Shown here: positions 1 through 8,569 of the stretch, in pieces
How positions within the stretch are numbered: the first letter of the stretch is position 1
How the letters are laid out: each line of letters begins with the position of its first letter
Origin: JBFJKD01 sp038106145
GTDB lineage: Bacteria; Pseudomonadota; Gammaproteobacteria; Pseudomonadales; Porticoccaceae
Assembly: GCA_038106145.1 (NCBI GenBank)
Contig: JAYODD010000006.1
Coordinates: 87,740-151,739, forward strand
DNA: 64,000 nt
Reading direction: 5' to 3'
Made by a program: the position numbers and the translations under genes
Notes under the pieces: model-generated
Seen by the model: the letters and a program-made list of their open reading frames with translations, nothing else
Told to the model about the DNA's origin: nothing
The model's database searches: none

Positions 1-92
1 GGAGCAGCAAGATTACCATTGACGGGGCATTCGTCGATCAACATCTGGACGAACTGGCGCGCAACGACGATCTATCGCGTTTTATCCTGTAG
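1..92 (+). CDS. hslU: HslU C-terminus (partial)
   Basis: The window opens inside an open frame beginning at base 3 that ends with residues NDDLSRFIL and a TAG stop. This is the characteristic C-terminal tail of HslU, the AAA+ unfoldase that feeds substrates to the HslV peptidase; the HslU tail docks into HslV. Only about 29 residues are present and the gene starts outside the window. The following DUF971 gene is the usual neighbour of hslVU in gammaproteobacteria, which supports the call. Confidence 0.85.
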   Translation, partial: SSKITIDGAFVDQHLDELARNDDLSRFIL

Positions 93-114
93 AACTGGAA
101 GCTACCCTACGTTT

Positions 115-495
115 ATGCATCCGAGCAAGGTAAAACTGAATAAACCGGACCGCAGCCTCGAGCTGACTTACCCCGACGGCGCGCATTTTGTTCTCAGCGC
201 GGAGTTTCTGCGGGTGCATTCCCCCAGCGCCGAAGTGCAGGGGCACGGCCCGGGCCAGGAAATTCTGCAACACGGCAAAAAACAGGTCGCTATCGACCGT
301 CTGGAAGCGTCGGGCAACTACGCCCTGACCCTGCATTTTAGCGACGGCCACCACACCGGAATTTACAGCTGGGTCTATCTGCGCGATCTGTGCGACAACC
401 AGGAAGCCTACTGGAACGCCTACCTGGAAAGACTCCATCGCGCCGGCGCGAGCCGCGATCCGGAGGAGCAGGTGGTGCGATTTATCAATCCATAA
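115..495 (+). CDS. DUF971 family protein
   Basis: The product has 126 residues. The whole chain matches the DUF971 fold, related to the N-terminal domain of gamma-butyrobetaine hydroxylase, with the family-typical stretches LELTYPDG, LSAEFLRVHSPSAEVQGHG and HTGIYSWVYLRDL. The ATG 23 bases after hslU gives the usual family length; an in-frame upstream start would run into hslU. It is probably cotranscribed with hslVU. The molecular function is not established: the fold suggests a small metal- or ligand-binding protein, but nothing in the sequence proves it. Confidence 0.85.
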   Translation: MHPSKVKLNKPDRSLELTYPDGAHFVLSAEFLRVHSPSAEVQGHGPGQEILQHGKKQVAIDRLEASGNYALTLHFSDGHHTGIYSWVYLRDLCDNQEAYWNAYLERLHRAGASRDPEEQVVRFINP

Positions 496-540
496 TTGGT
501 AGCGCCAGTCCCGGCACCGACAATTCGCCCCGCAAGCGGA

Positions 541-2322
541 TCATGCAATGCTCGCCCGCGCCGCCAAATTCACCCGCAACCCCAGGGGGTACATGGTGAA
601 CTCCAACCGTTCGGTAACTCCGTCCAGGGGCGCGCCGGCCGTCACCTCAAAGTGTTGCACCACCATGGTCAGCACTGCTTTCATTTCCAGCAGCGCCAAA
701 CTTCGCCCGGGACACAGGCGCGGTCCGGACCCAAACGGCATAAACGAGCGGGGATTGGCGACGCCCCGTTGCCCGTCGCCCTTCAGCCAACGCTCCGGCT
801 TAAATAACGTTGCAGCGGGGTAATCGGCCTCGCTCATGGCCATGGCGCGGGTCAGCACCACCGCCGACTCGCCCTTACGGAAACTCAGCCCACCAATATT
901 GAGCGCACGATTAGCTTCCAGGATATTCATCGGAGCAACCGGCTTGAGCCGCATGGTTTCGTTAATTACCGCGTCAAGGTAGGGCAACTGGCGGGTTTGT
1001 TCGAAGGTATCGAGGACCCCTGCTCCAACCACGTCTGCGATTTCCCGGCGCAGGGTATGCTGCACGTGGGGATATTTCGCCAAAAAATACATGGCCCAGG
1101 CGAGGGAATTGGCGGTGGTATCCTCCCCCGCCAGCAGCATGGTCAGCACGTTGTCCGCTACTTCCTGCTCGGAAAATCCGGATTTGTCGTCCGCTACCGC
1201 CAGCAACAGGGATTGCAACAAATTCTGCGGATTGTCCCGGTGCGCCGGATTGGCGTCCAACTGCGCCCGTCCCTGGCGAATAAATTCAATCACCGTCGCG
1301 TAAACAACAGCCACCGATTTCTCCACGGCCCGATCCCGCGGTAGTTTGAAATACTGCCAATAACGGATCGGCGCCAGCAAGCGTCGTTGCAGCATGGGAA
1401 AAATAGTGTCCAGATGCTGGTGCATCGTGCCCCCCTCCCGTTCCAGTGTGTTGGTGTCCTGGCCAAACGCCAACGAGGTGGTGACATCAACGGTAAAGCG
1501 CGTCAAATCGGACTGTACATCGACGCCCCCCGCGGCCATCCCAGTGGCGTGCCAACGCCGCCGTAACCGTTCGGTCACCGCAACCAGCGTGGGGAAAAAC
1601 TGGCGCAGGTGACGTATATCAAGGGATTGCATAATGACCGGACGTTGACGGCGCCAACGCTCGCCCTCGGCCATAAAGATGCCCTGCGTACTCAGGGCGC
1701 CGATAAAGGCTTTTTCCAGGGATGTCGGACGCCGAAAATCGTCCGGCCGCGCCTTCAGCAGCTCATTGGCAAGGGTTACATCGCTGACCACGGCAATCGG
1801 CCAGCCGACCAGGCGGCACTGATACAAAGGCCCATAAATATGCGCCCATGCTTCAAGGGTTTGATGAAACGCGGTGCGCTTGAGCTGCAACAGATTTCCC
1901 ACCAACGGCCAGCGCCGGGGTCCAGGTAGCGAGGCAATAGTGCGTCCGACCGGCTGCCGCGCGGCGTCCCGAACGCCGTCGACGGCCACCATCACCTGCC
2001 CCCCAACGACGCTGCTTCCTATCGCGCGCAAGCAAGTTTCCGCCTGACCCGCGTCTGGCTGCCCAACCCTCAGCCCGGACCGGCAGTCGAATTGCCACTG
2101 ATGCGATCGGCAAATCAGTTTACCCTGGGAGATATGGCCTTCTGATAACAATGTTCCCTGATGGGGGCAGCGGCCCTCAAAAACCCGTATTTCCCCCTGC
2201 CAGCACAGCACCACCAGATCAACCGCACCGACCCTGGCACCCAGCACCCCGACTCTGCGCAGATGCGCTACGTCGGCGACCGCAACCAGGCGGCCAGACT
2301 CGGCGGTCCCTTCAACCCCCAT
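541..2322 (-). CDS. Rieske ferredoxin-cytochrome P450 fusion
   Basis: This 593-residue protein joins two redox modules. Residues about 10-120 form a Rieske [2Fe-2S] domain with C52-P-H54 and C71-x2-H74. Residues about 133-590 form a complete cytochrome P450: a proline-rich LPGPRRWPLVGN hinge, the I-helix motif AGEDTT (398-403), the ExxR motif at E455-R458 and the haem loop FGSGPRLCPG (530-539) with ligand Cys537. All key residues of both modules are present, so the fusion is probably active, the Rieske centre passing electrons to haem. No signal peptide is seen, so it is likely cytoplasmic. The ATG has a GGGAG about 8 bases upstream. No reductase gene is adjacent; the substrate is unknown. 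Confidence 0.92.
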   Translation of the reverse strand: MGVEGTAESGRLVAVADVAHLRRVGVLGARVGAVDLVVLCWQGEIRVFEGRCPHQGTLLSEGHISQGKLICRSHQWQFDCRSGLRVGQPDAGQAETCLRAIGSSVVGGQVMVAVDGVRDAARQPVGRTIASLPGPRRWPLVGNLLQLKRTAFHQTLEAWAHIYGPLYQCRLVGWPIAVVSDVTLANELLKARPDDFRRPTSLEKAFIGALSTQGIFMAEGERWRRQRPVIMQSLDIRHLRQFFPTLVAVTERLRRRWHATGMAAGGVDVQSDLTRFTVDVTTSLAFGQDTNTLEREGGTMHQHLDTIFPMLQRRLLAPIRYWQYFKLPRDRAVEKSVAVVYATVIEFIRQGRAQLDANPAHRDNPQNLLQSLLLAVADDKSGFSEQEVADNVLTMLLAGEDTTANSLAWAMYFLAKYPHVQHTLRREIADVVGAGVLDTFEQTRQLPYLDAVINETMRLKPVAPMNILEANRALNIGGLSFRKGESAVVLTRAMAMSEADYPAATLFKPERWLKGDGQRGVANPRSFMPFGSGPRLCPGRSLALLEMKAVLTMVVQHFEVTAGAPLDGVTERLEFTMYPLGLRVNLAARASIA

Positions 2323-2422
2323 GACCTTCGCTCCCGAATGTTTACCAGCACGTTACGGGCCCATCACTGGCGGCCGTCGTAGTGGTTCGCAACCACGTGG
2401 TGCGACCCCTGGTACATTCCCG

Positions 2423-2692
2423 TCAACCGATACTAAATCCCTCGCACCCGCAATCCTCAACGGCGCGCCATGTCACCGCTGACACCCGTGCCGAGGGCGA
2501 ACCCCGAGCTACCGCTTTTTGCATCTGGTCTATAGCAGCCTGCGCCCCACATAAAAGAACTTCCACACTACCATCGGGCAAATTACGCGCATAACCCCGT
2601 ACACCAACCGTTGCGGCGATATCCTGCACGTAACGTCGAAAAAAGACGCCCTGGACTCTGCCCCGCACCACACCGGCGACACAATGGTTCAC
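2423..2692 (-). CDS. acyP: Acylphosphatase
   Basis: The 89-residue product is a full-length acylphosphatase, a small ferredoxin-like enzyme that hydrolyses carboxyl-phosphate bonds. The phosphate-binding loop GRVQGVFFRR (11-20) carries the catalytic Arg19, and the second motif YARNLPDG carries the water-orienting Asn37. The start is GTG and overlaps the stop of the upstream thioredoxin-like gene as GTGA, which indicates translational coupling. The physiological substrate is not known for bacterial members. Confidence 0.93.
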   Translation of the reverse strand: MNHCVAGVVRGRVQGVFFRRYVQDIAATVGVRGYARNLPDGSVEVLLCGAQAAIDQMQKAVARGSPSARVSAVTWRAVEDCGCEGFSIG

Positions 2693-3189
2693 GGTGTCGC
2701 CTGCAACAGGTCGCGCAGGGTCGCGGCCAGCGTGGTTTGCGTCTGCGGACCCAGCAGTACCGTATAAACCTGCCCGGAACGGTCCAGCACCAAAGTTTCC
2801 GGCAGCGCCGCAGCGGGTTTCACCCCCAGCGCCCCACGGGGATCCTGCAACAGGGTAGGAAACTTTATGCCCAACGCCGCCACCTGCGCGGCCAACGTAT
2901 CGCCACTCACCCCATCAAAATTGACCGACAGCACCGCCACGGACGGATACTGCGCGCTAAACTCGTTAAATTCCTGGATTTCCTCGCGACAGGGTGTGCA
3001 CCATTCGGCCCAATAATTAATAAATACCGGATTGCCCCGCAGTGCTGCAAAATGCACAGTCCCCCCTTCCAGCAGCGGGTAGCCCGGCGCGCGTTGCTCG
3101 CAGCCGGGCAGGACTACCAGTAGTGCGCTCAACAGTAATCCCCACCAAGAAAGGTTGGACAAATGCCGGTTACCGGATCGCGTTTGCAT
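2689..3189 (-). CDS. TlpA/ResA-like thioredoxin lipoprotein
   Basis: A TlpA-type disulfide reductase of about 166 residues. It has a lipoprotein signal with lipobox LPGC (Cys30), then a thioredoxin fold with WCTPC (Cys64, Cys67) and the cis-proline region ALPETLVLD. It should act in the periplasm, anchored to a membrane by lipid, reducing disulfides or supporting cytochrome maturation. Two consecutive ATGs overlap the end of the BrkB-type gene; the second has a GAGG six bases upstream and is preferred. A longer in-frame start would place over 40 extra residues inside the upstream gene and hide the signal peptide. Confidence 0.85.
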   Translation of the reverse strand: MQTRSGNRHLSNLSWWGLLLSALLVVLPGCEQRAPGYPLLEGGTVHFAALRGNPVFINYWAEWCTPCREEIQEFNEFSAQYPSVAVLSVNFDGVSGDTLAAQVAALGIKFPTLLQDPRGALGVKPAAALPETLVLDRSGQVYTVLLGPQTQTTLAATLRDLLQATP

Positions 3190-4435
3190 CATCCGCCTCG
3201 TGCGCGGTAAATAATTCCGCCAGGGATCGATTATATAACTGCCGCGTTTCGCGGCTGCCCGCCGCGATAACATTAGCCAGCGGGTCGAACCAGGAGTAAG
3301 CCGCCAATACGTTTTTCGCATCAGTGGACGGCTCGGTCACAAAATTGTCCCCGAACAGGGTTACCAATTCCCACAAAGTCAATTGCGCCGGGTCCCGCGC
3401 GAGCACGTACCCTCCGGACGCGGTAGTCACCAGCACGTTACCCGCCAGCAGTATGCTGCGCAATTTCCGCCAGTGCTGTTCATCGATGCCGCAGTGCAGT
3501 ACATCCCTATCGCTCATACTGCGGCCGTCTTGCTGGCCCCGCCAACAGGCCCAACACACCAGCACCGCCGCCACCAGATTGGGGAAATTGTACCCCTTGT
3601 ACGCCGCCTTAAACGTTTCCAGAGAGCGCACCAATTCCGCGCCGCCGAGAATAATCATCCAGCACAGATAGGTCCACAGTAAAAACACGGGTACGATGGC
3701 AAACGCGCCATATACGGTATGGTAGGAGCTATTGACCACCAGCGCGCCAAACGCCGCCTTGGCCGACTGGAACAACAGCATCGACACCAGGCCGCCCACC
3801 AGCGCATGACGGCCGGATACTTTGCAGTTCGGCACGGCGATAAACAGCAGTGTGAACGCGATCCATGTCATTAACCACGGTAAATATTCGAGAACCTGGT
3901 GGGGTATCCCGACGATCTCCACGCCGCTGGCAACCAGTTTGAACGATAGTAAATAGGTGTGCATCATCAGGCCGACCCCCAACAGTAACGGCCCAAAACT
4001 CAAAATCCCCCAGTACAGCAGAAAACTCGACAGTCCTTTGCGACCGCCCGCCGTTCCCCAAATGTGGTTGAAGGTTTTTTCGATATTGGTCAGCATCAAG
4101 TAGGAGGTGACGATAAGAATAAATCCGCCAAACGCGCTCAATTTGCGTGCCTGAGTCGAAAACTGGGCCAGGTAGCGTTGTACTTCGGTGCCACTTTGGG
4201 GCAGCAAGTTTTCGAAAATCAGCCCCTGCACCTGATCGCCCAGGCTTTGAAATGCGGGGATCAATGAAAACATCGCATAGGTAACGGTCATTAGCGGCAC
4301 CACCGCGAACAGGCTCATGTAGGTCAGCGCGGCCGCACTTTCGTTACAACCGTCACGCCGATACCGACGCGCAAGGTGAACGACAAAACTGCCCACCATG
4401 GAACAAAAAGATTTTACCGCCGTAAACCACTTCAC
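3170..4435 (-). CDS. YihY/BrkB-family inner-membrane protein
   Basis: A polytopic membrane protein of 421 residues with about six hydrophobic segments in its first two thirds and the family signature CNESAAALTYMSLFAVVPLM near the N-terminus. The last 120 residues are soluble and resemble the C-terminal winged-helix-like part of longer YihY homologues. The GTG start was chosen because GGGGAG lies six bases upstream; the longer open frame begins with a low-complexity stretch unlike the family. The old name ribonuclease BN is a known misassignment. Its function is not established. It overlaps the thioredoxin-like gene by about 20 bases. Confidence 0.88.
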   Translation of the reverse strand: MKWFTAVKSFCSMVGSFVVHLARRYRRDGCNESAAALTYMSLFAVVPLMTVTYAMFSLIPAFQSLGDQVQGLIFENLLPQSGTEVQRYLAQFSTQARKLSAFGGFILIVTSYLMLTNIEKTFNHIWGTAGGRKGLSSFLLYWGILSFGPLLLGVGLMMHTYLLSFKLVASGVEIVGIPHQVLEYLPWLMTWIAFTLLFIAVPNCKVSGRHALVGGLVSMLLFQSAKAAFGALVVNSSYHTVYGAFAIVPVFLLWTYLCWMIILGGAELVRSLETFKAAYKGYNFPNLVAAVLVCWACWRGQQDGRSMSDRDVLHCGIDEQHWRKLRSILLAGNVLVTTASGGYVLARDPAQLTLWELVTLFGDNFVTEPSTDAKNVLAAYSWFDPLANVIAAGSRETRQLYNRSLAELFTAHEADDANAIR

Positions 4436-4572
4436 GATTGGCTCCCCGTCAGTGCCAGCTTGCGCTACCTGTCGCTGGCTTGGCCAAATATACGTAGTAC
4501 GCGGGCGGTGGCCCCCACCACAAGTTCCCATTACAATGAGCTTACGTTGATCACCGCATTGTACACAAAACC

Positions 4573-4917
4573 ATGATTACCATTTACCACAACCCGCGCT
4601 GCTCCAAATCCCGCGAGACGCTCACATTGCTGAAAGAGCGCAACCTGAACCCACAGGTGGTGCTGTATCTGGAAAATCCCATAAGCGCCACCACGTTGCG
4701 CAATTTATTAAAGAAACTCGGTTGCGGCGCGCGCGACATCATACGCACCGGCGAATCGCTGTACCGGGAACTGCAACTCGGGGATCCGTCCCTGAGCGAA
4801 GCCCAGTTGCTGAAAACGATGGCCGCTCACCCCATACTGATCGAGCGACCCATAGTTGTAAATGGTGAGCGGGCTATTATCGGTCGCCCTCCGCAGAACG
4901 TGCTGGCTATCCTGTGA
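4573..4917 (+). CDS. arsC: ArsC-family arsenate reductase (glutaredoxin type)
   Basis: The 114-residue product has the ArsC thioredoxin-like fold. Its catalytic Cys10 lies in HNPRCSKSR, and arginines matching the arsenate-binding set are Arg58, Arg92 (in ERPIVV) and Arg105. The reaction would be glutaredoxin-dependent reduction of arsenate to arsenite in the cytoplasm. No ars operon (arsB, arsR) is nearby, and the wrbA/DUF2069 context is conserved in Pseudomonas-type genomes, so a general redox role (YfgD-like) is possible. The stop overlaps the GTG start of wrbA. Confidence 0.88.
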   Translation: MITIYHNPRCSKSRETLTLLKERNLNPQVVLYLENPISATTLRNLLKKLGCGARDIIRTGESLYRELQLGDPSLSEAQLLKTMAAHPILIERPIVVNGERAIIGRPPQNVLAIL

Positions 4918-5516
4918 ACACCGCCGCCTATGTGTTGGTGCTCTATTATTCCCGCTACGGAAACACCCAAAAGCTGGCGCGGGAAGTTGCAATTGGCGTA
5001 GAAAGCGCGGGTATTGCCTGTAAGCTGCGCACCGTACCACCCGTGTCCACCACCTGTGAAGCTACCTCCCCGGAGATCCCCGCAGACGGTCCGCCCTACT
5101 GCACCAACGACGACCTGGCCAATTGCAGCGCACTGGTACTCGGCAGCCCTACCCGATTTGGCAATATGGCGGCTCCACTCAAGTTTTTTCTCGACGGTAC
5201 TGGCGATATCTGGATGAATGGCGCCCTGGTCGGCAAACCGGCCGGTGTGTTCACCAGTACCGCCAGTCTGCACGGGGGGCAGGAATCCACCTTACTCAGC
5301 ATGATGTTGCCCCTGTTACACCACGGTATGATTATCGGCGGCGTTCCCTATAGCGAAGCCGCGCTGGCGCGCACCACTACCGGCGGCACCCCCTACGGTG
5401 CCTCCCATGTCGCCGGCGCCGACGCCACGCGACAGATCAGCGACGACGAACAAACCCTGTGCCGCGCACTCGGCAAACGGATTGCGCTCCTGGCGCACAA
5501 GCTGGTGCTAACGTGA
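4914..5516 (+). CDS. wrbA: NAD(P)H:quinone oxidoreductase WrbA
   Basis: A 200-residue flavodoxin-fold protein of the WrbA type. The FMN phosphate loop is YYSRYGNTQKLA (11-22) and the isoalloxazine loop is SPTRFGNMAAPLKFFLDGTG. WrbA proteins are tetrameric FMN enzymes that reduce quinones by two electrons in the cytoplasm. The GTG start overlaps the stop codon of arsC (GTGA), so the two genes are probably translationally coupled. The insertion seen in WrbA compared with flavodoxins is present. Confidence 0.93.
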   Translation: MNTAAYVLVLYYSRYGNTQKLAREVAIGVESAGIACKLRTVPPVSTTCEATSPEIPADGPPYCTNDDLANCSALVLGSPTRFGNMAAPLKFFLDGTGDIWMNGALVGKPAGVFTSTASLHGGQESTLLSMMLPLLHHGMIIGGVPYSEAALARTTTGGTPYGASHVAGADATRQISDDEQTLCRALGKRIALLAHKLVLT

Positions 5517-5544
5517 ACCGAACCGCGCGTGGAGCGACGACTGA

Positions 5545-5961
5545 GTGAATACCCCGCCTGTGCCCAAGTTGACTTCCCTGGCGCGCGTGGCGACCCGGTT
5601 GAGTTACGGCATTTTGTTAACCGCGCTGGTCATCGGCGGCCTCAAAAGTGGTACCGCGCCCGTGCTGATGGTTATCGCCACCGCGCCGCTGGCGCTGTTC
5701 GCGCCCGGAATGTTGCGCGACAATCCCCGCACGCTGGTCCTGTTATGTTTTGTGGCGTTGATTTATTTTACTGCCATCGTCGCCAATCTCTTTGAACCCG
5801 ACCGCACCTTCTACGATGTGATTGCAGTGGTCGCAGTCTCCGTACTGTTTGTGGCGGCGATGCTATTGAGCCGCTGGTTGCAACGGCGCGCGCCGGACGA
5901 TGCTACGTTAACCTCGGTAGACTCGGGTGGCGCCAACCGCGAAGGAAACACTGATGAGTAA
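5545..5961 (+). CDS. DUF2069 membrane protein
   Basis: A 138-residue inner-membrane protein with four predicted hydrophobic segments, matching DUF2069 (residues about 12-120); the motif NLFEPDRTFYD between segments is family-like. The GTG start has GGAG ten bases upstream. The gene lies between wrbA and sppA, as in related genomes, and overlaps the sppA start. Function unknown. Confidence 0.85.
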   Translation: MNTPPVPKLTSLARVATRLSYGILLTALVIGGLKSGTAPVLMVIATAPLALFAPGMLRDNPRTLVLLCFVALIYFTAIVANLFEPDRTFYDVIAVVAVSVLFVAAMLLSRWLQRRAPDDATLTSVDSGGANREGNTDE

Positions 5962-7831
5962 GGAAAACCCTGGATTTTTACGTCGCACCTGGCGCTTTAT
6001 AGGGAAAATATTCGGCTTTTTACGCGCTGTTGTGCGCTTTTTCATCGTCCTCTTTTTTATCGCGCTTATCGCCAGCCTGTTTGTCGACAATGTGCGCCCA
6101 CTGCCCGAGCGCGCCCTGCTACGGATTGCTCCAAGCGGCATTCTGGTGGAACAGCGCGCCTACTCCGACCCCTTTACCCAACTCCTTGAACAGGGCACGG
6201 CACACGACAGCGAGACCGTTGTCAAGGACGTAGTTGAAGCTATAGACGGCGCGGCAACCGACAAACGGATCAGCGGCCTGTTGCTGGAACCCGATTATCT
6301 GCTCGGTGGCGGTATCAGCAAACTGAGCGACATTGGCGCCGCCATCGAGCGCTTCAAAGCCCAGGGCAAACCTGTTATCGCGGTTGCCGACAATTACACG
6401 CAGGAGCAGTATTATCTCGCCAGCTTTGCCGACGAAATTCATCTCAACCCGATGGGCGCAGTAGCCCTCACTGGCTACGGTAGTTACGCCAGTTACTTCA
6501 AGGAAGCTCTGGATAAACTTAAAATAAATTTCCACATCTTTCGCGTCGGTGAGTACAAAGACGCCGTCGAGCCCTTTATCCGTAACGATATGTCTGCGGC
6601 CTCCCGCGAGCACACGTCGCGCTGGCTGAATGCCCTGTGGCAGACCTATACCGACAAGGTGGAAAAGCGGCGCGATCTGCCCGCGGACAGCGTCAATCGT
6701 TATGTCAATCAGCTCGACGTGCAACTGGCGGAGGTTGACGGCGATGCGGCGCGTCTGGCCCTGCAACTGGCGTTGGTTGACCAGCTCAGCACCCGCCCGC
6801 AGATGCTCGCGCGCCTGCAGCAACTGGCACCCGAGGACAACAATGGCGAAGAAGATTTTGCGCAGGTCGACATGAAAGAATATCTGTTCCACCTGCGCCT
6901 CAAATCGGAAGCGAAAATCAGCCGCAATAAAATCGGTGTCGTAATCGCCCAGGGCATGATATTGGACGGCGAACAGCCGGAGGGCAGTATTGGCGGCGAC
7001 ACCCTCAGCCAGCTGCTGAGAACTGCCCGCAAGGATCAGGAGTTACGCGCTCTGGTGGTGCGCATTGACAGCCCCGGCGGCAGTGCATTTGCCGCGGATT
7101 TGATCCGCCAGGAAATCCTGCAAACCCGTGCGTCCGGCATCCCGGTGGTGGTCTCGATGGGCTCCGTGGCCGCGTCCGGCGGTTACTGGATAGCCGCAGA
7201 TGCCGATAAAATTTGGGCTGCGGACACCACACTAACCGGCTCCATCGGCGTGTTCGGTATGCTGCCGACCTTTGAAAACAGCCTGCAATCCATCGGCATT
7301 CACAGCGATGGCGTCGGCACCACCGAACTGGCCGACCTGTACCACCTCGACCGCCCCCTCAATCCCAAAGCGCAACGGGCGATCCAGTTGAGCGTGGAAC
7401 ATATTTATCGGCAATTCCTGCAACTGGTGGCCGAGGCGCGCAACCAGACCACACAGGCTGTACACGAAATTGCCCAGGGTCGCGTATGGACTGGCGCACA
7501 GGCACGGGAACTGGGCCTGGTGGACGAACTGGGTGATTTACAGGACGCCATTCGGTCGGCGGCAACACTGGCGGAGATCAGCGATTACCGCGTGGATTAT
7601 TTACACCGTCCACTAACCTTCAAAGACCAGCTACTGATGCGACTGAGCGAGGGCGCAGCGCGTATCGGTTTTGCCGCGCAATCCATGGGGTTGCCAGCGA
7701 GTGTGGCACACCGGCTATCCGCACCGCTGGTACCGCAGTTAAAAGCGCTGACCCGACAACTGTCCACACTACTCAACTTTAACGACCCGCGCGGTATCTA
7801 TGTGCACTGCGCGGAATGCACGGATATATAA
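5954..7831 (+). CDS. sppA: Signal peptide peptidase SppA (long, tandem type)
   Basis: A 625-residue inner-membrane serine protease of the S49 family, long form with two tandem domains. A single N-terminal membrane segment spans about residues 27-45. The catalytic pair matches E. coli SppA: Lys202 in GEYKDAVEPF and Ser408 in GSVAASGGYW. It degrades cleaved signal peptides in the periplasmic half of the membrane. The ATG within DUF2069's last codons was chosen because GAAGGAAA lies immediately upstream; an earlier in-frame start would precede that site. About eight bases overlap the upstream gene. Confidence 0.95.
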   Translation: MSKENPGFLRRTWRFIGKIFGFLRAVVRFFIVLFFIALIASLFVDNVRPLPERALLRIAPSGILVEQRAYSDPFTQLLEQGTAHDSETVVKDVVEAIDGAATDKRISGLLLEPDYLLGGGISKLSDIGAAIERFKAQGKPVIAVADNYTQEQYYLASFADEIHLNPMGAVALTGYGSYASYFKEALDKLKINFHIFRVGEYKDAVEPFIRNDMSAASREHTSRWLNALWQTYTDKVEKRRDLPADSVNRYVNQLDVQLAEVDGDAARLALQLALVDQLSTRPQMLARLQQLAPEDNNGEEDFAQVDMKEYLFHLRLKSEAKISRNKIGVVIAQGMILDGEQPEGSIGGDTLSQLLRTARKDQELRALVVRIDSPGGSAFAADLIRQEILQTRASGIPVVVSMGSVAASGGYWIAADADKIWAADTTLTGSIGVFGMLPTFENSLQSIGIHSDGVGTTELADLYHLDRPLNPKAQRAIQLSVEHIYRQFLQLVAEARNQTTQAVHEIAQGRVWTGAQARELGLVDELGDLQDAIRSAATLAEISDYRVDYLHRPLTFKDQLLMRLSEGAARIGFAAQSMGLPASVAHRLSAPLVPQLKALTRQLSTLLNFNDPRGIYVHCAECTDI

Positions 7832-7864
7832 GGGTTCAGCGTAGCTTCCGTTGACGTAAGGCAG

Positions 7865-8566
7865 CTACCAGCCAAATACCTGCTTGATAAACGGAACGGT
7901 CGGTTTGCGCCGTTGCGCGAATGCCGCCTGATCGAGCTGCTGCAAACACGCGATCAGCGCCCCCATCGAGCGGGCCGCGCGGTGCAATATCAGGCGCGCC
8001 GGGTCCGCTGCCAGCTCCAGCCCCAGTTGCGCCGCCCGAAATTGCAAGATAGCCAATTTTTGCGCATCCGTGTAATCGGCCAGATGAATCACCACCCCGG
8101 ACGCCAGTCGCGAGCGTAAATCTTCGAGGTTCAGCTTCAGCTCACGTGGGGCGCAATTGGCGGCTACCAGCAAGCGTCCACCAGCGGCCCGTTGCAGATT
8201 ATAAAAATGGAACAGCGCCTGCTCCCAGGCCGCGTTGCCGCACACCCGGTGCAACTGATCGAGGCACACCAGATCCAGGTGCTCAAGTTCGGCGAGCACG
8301 TCCGCCGGCGCGTAATCCAGCAATTGATCAAGGGGCAGGTATTGCACCGTTCCACCGCTGTCATGGCAATGGTTGCCGGCGGCCTGTAGCAGGTGACTCA
8401 GGCCGCAGCCCGAACCGCCCCACAAATACAGGAACGACGGCTCACCCTGATTCACCTGCCGCAATAAATTTACCGCCTGCGCGCGGGCGATGTCGCCAGC
8501 AGTCAGATAGTTCGCAAAACGCGCGTTATCCGGCAGACTAATCGGCAGAACGAGCTGGTTGCTCAT
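7865..8566 (-). CDS. hda: DnaA regulatory inactivator Hda
   Basis: A 233-residue DnaA-like AAA+ protein. The N-terminal sliding-clamp motif QLVLP (4-8) precedes a DnaA-type ATPase fold with P-loop GGSGCGLSHLL (50-60) and Walker B CLDQ (101-104). Hda bound to the DNA-loaded clamp stimulates ATP hydrolysis by DnaA after initiation. Odd point: the P-loop lysine position is Leu57. E. coli Hda also departs from lysine there, and Hda works in its ADP form, so function may be kept. It sits four bases from the DUF2066 gene, the usual partner. Confidence 0.92.
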   Translation of the reverse strand: MSNQLVLPISLPDNARFANYLTAGDIARAQAVNLLRQVNQGEPSFLYLWGGSGCGLSHLLQAAGNHCHDSGGTVQYLPLDQLLDYAPADVLAELEHLDLVCLDQLHRVCGNAAWEQALFHFYNLQRAAGGRLLVAANCAPRELKLNLEDLRSRLASGVVIHLADYTDAQKLAILQFRAAQLGLELAADPARLILHRAARSMGALIACLQQLDQAAFAQRRKPTVPFIKQVFGW

Positions 8567-8569
8567 ACG

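Noticed and set aside
6119..6892. 257-codon minus-strand open frame
   Set aside because: It is antisense to sppA, whose catalytic residues are intact; no family seen.
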